Source of the DNA: an uncultured Ruminococcus sp.
GTDB taxonomy: Bacteria > Bacillota > Clostridia > Oscillospirales > Acutalibacteraceae
Assembly: GCA_946055445.1 (NCBI GenBank)
Contig: CAMGGF010000066.1
Location: 1-6,849 of the forward strand
Length of the DNA stretch: 6,849 nt
Direction: 5' to 3'
Part shown: piece after piece, positions 1 through 3,547 of the stretch
Numbering within the stretch: the first letter of the stretch is position 1
How the letters are laid out: each line of letters opens with the position of its first letter
Notes under the pieces: model-generated
The model's input: only the letters and a program-made list of their open reading frames with translations
Told to the model about the DNA's origin: nothing
Databases searched by the model: none
Program-made: the position numbers and the translations under genes

Positions 1-13
1 TTACTTCTTAAAA

Positions 14-598
14 TCAAACGGTTTGGTAAAACAACCCGTGGCGCGTACAGTACCACAGCAAAGTACCGTGCGCAAAAAACGGCAACCGCGTTTGCAAATC
101 CCATTCGGGGTACTGCTTACGGATAACGACGGTATCTCCGTTTAAAAATGCAACAAACGAAATATAATGCGATTTTTGCATTTCGTGCGATGAAGAAATA
201 CAGTATTCGTTTTCGATAATTTCCACAGTCAGTTTTTCATGTCCCTCTGCCTTTTGCGGCTTTAATGCATTTAACTTTTTGTCGCAACAGTATGGTGCCG
301 CTTCGCCGACCGAGAAAAGCAAATTGCCGCATACAGGACAAATATAAAAGTGTAGTTTTCGCATATTGCCGATTACAGGTTGATTGCAATCCAGCGCGCC
401 TTTAAGCAGTTTTTCCAAATCCACTTGAAACACCGCAGACAAATCCGCAAGCAACGAAACATCGGGTGCGCCTTTGCCGCGTTCCCATTTAGAAACGGTT
501 TTGTCGCTGATTTGCAGTTTTTCGGCAAGTTGCACTTGGGTCAGATGCTGTTCTTTGCGTAAGGTGTAAATCAAATTGCCGATTTTTTCGCTGTCCAT
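14..598 (-). CDS. XRE-family HTH protein fused to a desulfoferrodoxin-like (superoxide reductase) module
   Basis: The 194-residue product has three parts. Residues 5-60 are an XRE/Cro-type helix-turn-helix (RKEQHLTQVQLAEKL, then ISDKTVSKWERG). Residues 84-110 are a desulforedoxin-like knuckle with Cys87, Cys90, Cys104 and Cys105 (CPVCGN...CC). Residues 118-190 match the centre II fold of superoxide reductase: His120, His138, His144 (HEMQKSHYISF), Cys184 and His187 (CTRHG) fit the His4Cys iron ligands of desulfoferrodoxin, including the 6-residue His-His and 3-residue Cys-His spacings. The protein is therefore probably a cytoplasmic DNA-binding protein that senses, or also reduces, superoxide or another oxidant; which of these is inference. 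The start was chosen at the second in-frame ATG because AAAGGAG (606-613) lies 8 nt before it but only 2 nt before the upstream ATG at 604. The usual Glu-Lys before the first centre II His is absent (Glu-Gly here), which may lower catalytic activity. Similar fusions are, from memory, common in Clostridia. Confidence 0.88.
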   Translation of the reverse strand: MDSEKIGNLIYTLRKEQHLTQVQLAEKLQISDKTVSKWERGKGAPDVSLLADLSAVFQVDLEKLLKGALDCNQPVIGNMRKLHFYICPVCGNLLFSVGEAAPYCCDKKLNALKPQKAEGHEKLTVEIIENEYCISSSHEMQKSHYISFVAFLNGDTVVIRKQYPEWDLQTRLPFFAHGTLLWYCTRHGLFYQTV

Positions 599-625
599 TT
601 TCATCTCTCCTTTCTTGCTGTTCAC

Positions 626-654
626 AGTATATCGCAAAAAATTGCGTTGCGCAA
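626..654 (-). promoter_or_regulatory. Sigma-A promoter of the XRE/desulfoferrodoxin-like gene
   Basis: Read on the minus strand, TTGCGC (654-649) and TATACT (631-626) are separated by 17 nt. This places the transcript start near 619, about 20 nt before the chosen ATG at 598. The -35 box is weaker than consensus, while the -10 box is close to it. Confidence 0.65.
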
Positions 655-655
655 T
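641..655. promoter_or_regulatory. Palindrome over the -35 box, candidate autoregulatory operator
   Basis: ATTGCG-TTG-CGCAAT is a perfect 6-bp inverted repeat with a 3-nt centre. It covers the -35 hexamer of the divergently read XRE gene. XRE regulators often bind short palindromes in their own promoter, so an operator is the natural reading, but no second copy confirms it in this window. Confidence 0.45.
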
Positions 656-764
656 CGACGGTTCGTAGAGTTTACCGTTTCTCGTATTTTCCTGCGCACC
701 TTGCGGGGGGGCAGAAAAATATGGTAAACTGAAAAAACTTTCTGTTTACAGTGAGGGAATCAAA

Positions 765-1163
765 ATGGAAGCATCTGCTATAAGCCCTGCCGCACAGCCC
801 GCTTTGGAACTGTGGTACAAACAGCCTGCCCCCGACTCCGACAAAGGGTGGGAACGGTACGGGCAACCACTCGGGAACGGGTATCTCGGCGCAGTCGTGT
901 TCGGCGGCATTGAAAAAGAACGCATACAAATTACGGAAAACAGCCTGTGCAATCCGTTTCGCCCGGGACTCAACAATTTTGCCGAAACCTACATTTTCTT
1001 TCCGCACAAAGCGGTTCAAAACTATCGCCGCAGTCTTTCCTTGGATACGGCAACGGCAGAAATCTCTTATACGGCAGACGGGAAAACCAATCGATATGCG
1101 CAAAACATAGTTTTTTCAGGCGTAACAAAATATGCATTCTCAAATTTTTTACAGAAATCTTGA
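765..1163 (+). pseudogene. Truncated GH95 (alpha-L-fucosidase-type) glycoside hydrolase remnant
   Basis: The 132-codon frame begins like the N-terminal beta-sandwich domain of family 95 glycoside hydrolases: LWYKQPA at residues 16-22, then YGQPLGNGYLGAVVFGGIE and KERIQITENSL. It then jumps to a segment normally found much later in that domain (GLNNFAETYI, YRRSLSLDTATAEISYTADG, residues about 68-105). Roughly 60-80 residues, including the usual tryptophan-rich loop, appear to be deleted between the two. After residue about 108 the sequence no longer resembles the family (expected YTREYF...YPD) and a stop follows. Intact enzymes are about 700-800 residues and carry their catalytic (alpha/alpha)6 barrel further downstream, so no activity is expected. 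A plausible ribosome site (GTGAGGGA) remains before the ATG. The remnant indicates that a relative used fucosylated or related glycans. Boundaries of the decay are my estimate. Confidence 0.75.
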
Positions 1164-1170
1164 AAAAATC

Positions 1171-1199
1171 TTGACAATCAAGGTGTTTGATTATATAAT
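1171..1199 (+). promoter_or_regulatory. Consensus sigma-A promoter of the tRNA operon
   Basis: TTGACA (1171-1176) and TATAAT (1194-1199) match both consensus hexamers exactly with a 17-nt spacer. The start point would be near 1206, about 13 nt before the first tRNA. The spacer holds an inverted repeat, AATCAA-GGTGT-TTGATT (1176-1192). Confidence 0.88.
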
Positions 1200-1218
1200 A
1201 GCAAAGCAACTTCGATAT

Positions 1219-1295
1219 GGGCCATTAGCTCAGTTGGTTAGAGCATCCGGCTCATAACCGGACGGTCCGGGGTTCGAGTCCCTGATGGCCCACCA
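1219..1295 (+). tRNA. tRNA with anticodon CAT (tRNA-Ile2 or elongator tRNA-Met)
   Basis: A full cloverleaf is visible: acceptor stem GGGCCAT/ATGGCCC, D arm GCTC...GAGC, anticodon stem TCCGG/CCGGA around CTCATAA, T arm CGGGG/CCCTG around TTCGAGT, discriminator A1292 and an encoded CCA. The G1-C72 pair rules out the initiator tRNA. C4-G69 and C5-G68 in the acceptor stem, and overall resemblance to the Bacillus tRNA that reads AUA after lysidine modification by TilS, favour Ile2 over Met. The sequence alone does not settle it. Confidence 0.93.
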
Positions 1296-1328
1296 GTTTA
1301 CTTATCGGATTTGTTTTTAACCGAATAT

Positions 1329-1404
1329 AGGGGTATAGCTCAGTTGGTAGAGCAGCGGTCTCCAAAACCGCGTGCCGAGGGTTCAAGTCCTTCTGCCCCT
1401 GCCA
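1329..1404 (+). tRNA. tRNA-Trp (anticodon CCA)
   Basis: Cloverleaf: acceptor AGGGGTA/TGCCCCT, anticodon stem GCGGT/ACCGC around loop CTCCAAA (anticodon CCA), T arm GAGGG/CCTTC around TTCAAGT. Discriminator G1401 is the expected Trp identity base, and CCA is encoded. It lies 33 nt after the CAT tRNA and is probably co-transcribed from the promoter at 1171, since no promoter is seen between them. Confidence 0.96.
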
Positions 1405-1411
1405 AAAAGAG

Positions 1412-1442
1412 AAAGAGTCGTTTTACGGCTCTTTTTCGTTTT
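1412..1442 (+). terminator. Rho-independent terminator of the tRNA operon
   Basis: AAAGAGTCG (1412-1420) pairs with CGGCTCTTT (1426-1434) across a 5-nt loop, with one G-T pair, and runs into TTTTTCGTTTT. It starts 7 nt after the CCA of tRNA-Trp. The A-rich left flank could make it work in both directions. Confidence 0.85.
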
Positions 1443-1468
1443 CGTTTGTGTAAATGGGCTTAAATAGT

Positions 1469-1617
1469 CGGCACGCGGAGCGTGTCGGGCAACGCTTGCG
1501 ACCGCCGCCGGTGGCGGATAAAGGGAGCAAGAGTTGGCGTAGCGGTCGAAATTGCGCGGCGTCCCAAGCCGCAAAGCAATTTCGGGCACCGCAAGCGTCA
1601 CGCGGGAGCGGCTGCCC
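1469..1617. repeat. GC-rich nested inverted-repeat element in the tRNA intergenic region
   Basis: The 1443-1665 interval holds no credible gene but is full of dyads. They are: CGGCACGC/GCGTGTCG (1469-1487); GGGCA (1487-1491) with TGCCC (1613-1617); ACGCTTGCG (1492-1500) with CGCAAGCGT (1590-1598); CCGCC/GGCGG (1502-1517); and a long hairpin at 1542-1592. In that hairpin GCGGT, GAAATTGC and GCGGC on the left pair with GCCGC, GCAATTTC and ACCGC on the right, with small bulges. The outer pairs enclose the inner ones, as in a folded mobile palindromic element. The reverse-strand end (TGTAGGGCAGCCGC) resembles, from memory, dispersed intergenic palindromes of clostridial genomes. A non-coding RNA is the alternative, but no promoter of its own was found. 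Confidence 0.55.
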
Positions 1618-1635
1618 TACAATTAAACAGATAGG

Positions 1636-1662
1636 TTAAAACGAGTTTGCGCTCGATTTTAA
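1636..1662. other. Hairpin immediately upstream of the tRNA-Leu remnant
   Basis: TTAAAA-CGAG (1636-1645) pairs with CTCG-A-TTTTAA (1652-1662) across loop TTTGCG, with a single A bulge. It ends 3 nt before the first base of the tRNA-Leu remnant. The T-rich end could act as a weak terminator, or the hairpin may be the edge of the neighbouring palindromic element. Confidence 0.45.
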
Positions 1663-1665
1663 TAT

Positions 1666-1726
1666 GCGGATATGGCGGAACCGGCAGACGCGCTAGATTC
1701 AGGTTCTAGTGAAGGCAACTTCATGC
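1666..1726 (+). pseudogene. 5' fragment of tRNA-Leu (anticodon CAG), missing T arm and 3' acceptor
   Basis: The first 61 bases match a class II tRNA-Leu: acceptor strand GCGGATA, a D arm with CGGCAGACGC, anticodon stem CTAGA/TCTAG around TTCAGGT (anticodon CAG), and a long variable arm TGAAG-GCAA-CTTCA followed by TGC. A T arm (GGTTCAAGTCC) and the closing TATCCGC strand should follow, but the sequence becomes AAATAAACGAG and no such elements occur in the next 100 bases. Without them it cannot fold or be aminoacylated, so it is a pseudo-tRNA. The break is unusual because integrating elements normally keep or rebuild the 3' half. A deletion or an assembly join are alternatives. Confidence 0.82.
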
Positions 1727-1757
1727 AAATAAACGAGCAGGAAAGTGCAGGAGCATC

Positions 1758-1786
1758 TTGCATCTTCTCGTCATTTTTAGTATAAT
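1758..1786 (+). promoter_or_regulatory. Sigma-A promoter of the ZIP transporter gene
   Basis: TTGCAT (1758-1763) and TATAAT (1781-1786) have a 17-nt spacer. Transcription would start near 1793, leaving a leader of about 65 nt. The leader contains a small hairpin, CATATT-GGCAA-AATATG (1811-1827), that could be an operator or RNA stem. The promoter starts only about 30 nt after the tRNA-Leu break. Confidence 0.8.
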
Positions 1787-1857
1787 AAATGCAGTTTACC
1801 GCATCAGGTACATATTGGCAAAATATGCAATCATCCATCAAAAGAGGTTACTGTAAT

Positions 1858-2640
1858 ATGACAATGGACGCTTTTTACGGCATTATGATTCCTTTCTTGG
1901 GAACGGTTTCGGGCGCTGCCTGTGTGCTGTTTATGAAACAGGCAATGCATGACCGCTTGCAGCGCGCTCTGTCCGGCTTTGCCGCCGGCGTTATGGTTGC
2001 GGCATCTATTTGGAGTCTTCTGATTCCGGCACTGGCGCAGGCAGAACCTATGGGGAAATGGTCATTTATACCGGCTGTGGTCGGATTTTGGGCGGGAATG
2101 CTGTTCCTGTTGCTTTTAGATCACCTCATCCCGCACCTGCACCGCAACGCCAAACAAGCAGAAGGTCCGAAAAGCCGTTTACAGAAAACCACGATGCTGG
2201 TATTGGCGGTTACACTGCATAACATTCCGGAAGGTATGGCAATTGGCGTAGTATACGCCGGATATCTTACCGGACAGACCGACATCTCCGCAATGGGCGC
2301 ATTGGCGCTGTCGCTCGGCATTGCGATTCAGAATTTTCCGGAAGGCGCCATTATCTCCATGCCGTTGAAATCCGAAGGCGTTAAAAAACCCAAAGCCTTT
2401 TTCAGCGGTGTTGTCTCCGGCATTGTGGAACCGCTCGGCGCACTGCTTACAATTGCGGCGGCAAGCCTTGTTGTTCCCGTATTGCCGTATCTGCTGAGTT
2501 TTGCGGCGGGCGCTATGCTGTATGTTGTTGTGGAGGAGTTAATTCCGGAAATGTCTGCGGGAAAGCACTCTAACATCGGGACTTTGTGTTTTGCCGTCGG
2601 GTTCAGTATTATGATGGTTTTAGATGTGGCTTTGGGATAA
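1858..2640 (+). CDS. ZIP-family divalent metal transporter, GufA/ZupT type
   Basis: The 260-residue inner-membrane protein is of normal size for bacterial ZIP transporters, which move Zn2+, Fe2+ or Mn2+ into the cytoplasm. About eight hydrophobic segments are visible, with a short polar loop at 97-112. The metal-site helices carry HNIPEG (His121, Asn122, Glu125) and QNFPEG (Gln158, Asn159, Glu162), followed by Glu191 in a GIVEPLGA segment. These fit the binuclear site of the Bordetella ZIP structure, including the 29-residue Glu-Glu spacing. Asn159 stands where that protein has Asp, which may weaken the second metal site. The start is the ATG after AGAGG (1843-1847, 10 nt away). An in-frame ATG at 1789 lies before the expected transcript start and is rejected. 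A further ATG two codons in (1864) is possible. The gene has its own promoter and terminator. Metal preference cannot be read from the sequence. Confidence 0.92.
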   Translation: MTMDAFYGIMIPFLGTVSGAACVLFMKQAMHDRLQRALSGFAAGVMVAASIWSLLIPALAQAEPMGKWSFIPAVVGFWAGMLFLLLLDHLIPHLHRNAKQAEGPKSRLQKTTMLVLAVTLHNIPEGMAIGVVYAGYLTGQTDISAMGALALSLGIAIQNFPEGAIISMPLKSEGVKKPKAFFSGVVSGIVEPLGALLTIAAASLVVPVLPYLLSFAAGAMLYVVVEELIPEMSAGKHSNIGTLCFAVGFSIMMVLDVALG

Positions 2641-2661
2641 ATAAAAAGTAAAAACACCAAA

Positions 2662-2682
2662 ACAGCGTTAAAAAAACGCTGT
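2662..2682. other. Hairpin 21 nt after the ZIP gene
   Basis: ACAGCGTT and AACGCTGT form a perfect 8-bp stem around AAAAA. No T tract follows on the plus strand, so it is not a standard terminator in that direction. On the minus strand it is followed by TTTTGGTGTTTTT, so it could stop antisense transcription or protect the 3' end of the message. Confidence 0.45.
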
Positions 2683-2700
2683 GCAAATCCGCCTTTTCCC

Positions 2701-2743
2701 ACCCCCTTTCGCTGACCGTGTGCGGTCTGCGGAAGGGGTTTTT
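2701..2743 (+). terminator. Rho-independent terminator of the ZIP transporter gene
   Basis: A long imperfect stem, ACCCC..TT..CGC.GACCG against CGGTC.GCGG.AAGGGGT with a TGTG loop, is followed by a run of T (2739-2743). It separates the ZIP gene from the tetR promoter. Confidence 0.82.
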
Positions 2744-2814
2744 CCTTTCTGTAAACTGCCGCAGTGAAAAAATGAATGAAATGTGAAAGTTTTGTGAATT
2801 GTAAATATACGGTA

Positions 2815-2842
2815 TTGACTGACGGTCATTTTGTGCTAAAAT
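2815..2842 (+). promoter_or_regulatory. Promoter of the tetR-MMPL-lipoprotein operon
   Basis: TTGACT (2815-2820) and TAAAAT (2837-2842) lie 16 nt apart. The start point would be near 2849, giving a leader of about 59 nt. One operator-like site covers the -35 box and another sits in the leader, so the promoter is probably shut off without inducer. Confidence 0.75.
2816..2828. promoter_or_regulatory. TetR operator-like site 1 (on the -35 box)
   Basis: TGACTGACGGTCA is a near-palindrome with TGAC...GTCA ends. It overlaps all but the first base of the -35 hexamer, so a bound regulator would block RNA polymerase. Together with site 2 it forms an inverted pair with one mismatch in 13. Confidence 0.72.
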
Positions 2843-2860
2843 AGTGCAGGTTTCAAAAAG

Positions 2861-2873
2861 TGACCGTTAGTCA
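2861..2873. promoter_or_regulatory. TetR operator-like site 2 (in the leader)
   Basis: TGACCGTTAGTCA matches the reverse complement of site 1 at 12 of 13 positions. Its centre is 45 bp from that of site 1 and lies about 18 nt after the predicted transcript start, where a bound protein would act as a roadblock. Confidence 0.7.
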
Positions 2874-2907
2874 TTTTTTGCATATACTGTTCAACAGAGG
2901 TGTAAAA

Positions 2908-3543
2908 ATGGATATAATAACACAAAAGAAAAACGAGAAATATCAAAACCTGATTGCCGCCGCGTTTGATTTGTTTGAAAACAACGGCATTGCGGCGGTG
3001 TCAATTGACGATATTGTAAAAAAGGCCGGTGTGGCAAAAGGCACATTTTACTTGTATTTCAAAGACAAATTTGACTTAATTTCCAAACTGATTCTCAAAA
3101 AAGCCGCGGAATTTCTGCATTTTGAGGAAGAACTCCCCGATTTACGCGATGACGCCGCGTTTGACCGCTATATGCAACAATACATTGACATTTTGGTGGA
3201 CTTTTTGGAGAAAAATAAAACATTGACGCTCTTAATTGACAAAAATGTGCACACTTGCGTGAATGCGGTGATTGAAAACCGCGAAGGCATTGTGAAAGCG
3301 TTATATGACAAAATTCTTCTCTTTTTCGAAAGCCGCGGCTTTCCCGCCGAAGAAGTCCGCGTAAAAATGTATATTTATATTGATATGATTGTATCCTCTT
3401 GCTGTAATGCTATTTTGCGCGGCAAACCGTATTCGCTCCCCGAAATTAAGCCGCATTTGTACGAAATCGTCACTATGAGCATTTACGGTACGGAACAATA
3501 CAAGCAGAACTTCGGCGCACTGCCGCAAAGGGAAACCAGGTGA
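2908..3543 (+). CDS. TetR/AcrR-family transcriptional regulator
   Basis: The 211-residue protein has a TetR N-terminal DNA-binding domain at about residues 10-58: AAFDLFENNGIAAVSIDDIVKKAG as helices 1-2, then VAKGTFYLYFKDKFDL, the family's typical recognition helix and its end. The rest is an all-helical ligand-binding and dimerisation domain with no recognisable ligand signature. The ATG at 2908 was chosen because AGAGG (2896-2900) precedes it by 7 nt. An earlier in-frame GTG at 2860 overlaps operator site 2 and lacks a ribosome site. The gene is first in an operon with the MMPL exporter 4 nt downstream, so it most likely represses its own promoter and releases it when a substrate of the exporter, or an envelope signal, binds. 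The ligand is unknown. Confidence 0.92.
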   Translation: MDIITQKKNEKYQNLIAAAFDLFENNGIAAVSIDDIVKKAGVAKGTFYLYFKDKFDLISKLILKKAAEFLHFEEELPDLRDDAAFDRYMQQYIDILVDFLEKNKTLTLLIDKNVHTCVNAVIENREGIVKALYDKILLFFESRGFPAEEVRVKMYIYIDMIVSSCCNAILRGKPYSLPEIKPHLYEIVTMSIYGTEQYKQNFGALPQRETR

Positions 3544-3547
3544 ACCT

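Noticed and set aside
599..637. 13-residue N-terminal extension of the XRE protein
   Set aside because: The -10 box at 626-631 lies inside this stretch, so it would not be fully transcribed, and the Shine-Dalgarno sequence points to the ATG at 598.
672..1103. 143-codon open frame on the minus strand
   Set aside because: It lies antisense to the GH95 remnant, whose plus-strand frame has clear family motifs. The minus product is Arg/Cys/Phe-rich, has no recognisable domain and no ribosome site.
1383..1639. Short open frames over the palindromic region on both strands
   Set aside because: They overlap tRNA-Trp, its terminator and the inverted repeats, have skewed Arg/Ala-rich composition and lack ribosome sites.
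1405..1665. CRISPR array or riboswitch in the repeat-rich intergenic region
   Set aside because: The repeats are inverted and of different sequence, not regularly spaced direct repeats, and no known riboswitch core was recognised. No gene with matching function follows directly.
1789..1857. N-terminal extension of the ZIP transporter
   Set aside because: The ATG at 1789 lies before the expected transcript start near 1793, and the extra residues do not resemble the family.
2860..2907. GTG start giving a 16-residue extension of the TetR protein
   Set aside because: It lies within operator site 2 and has no ribosome site, whereas the ATG at 2908 has AGAGG at good spacing.
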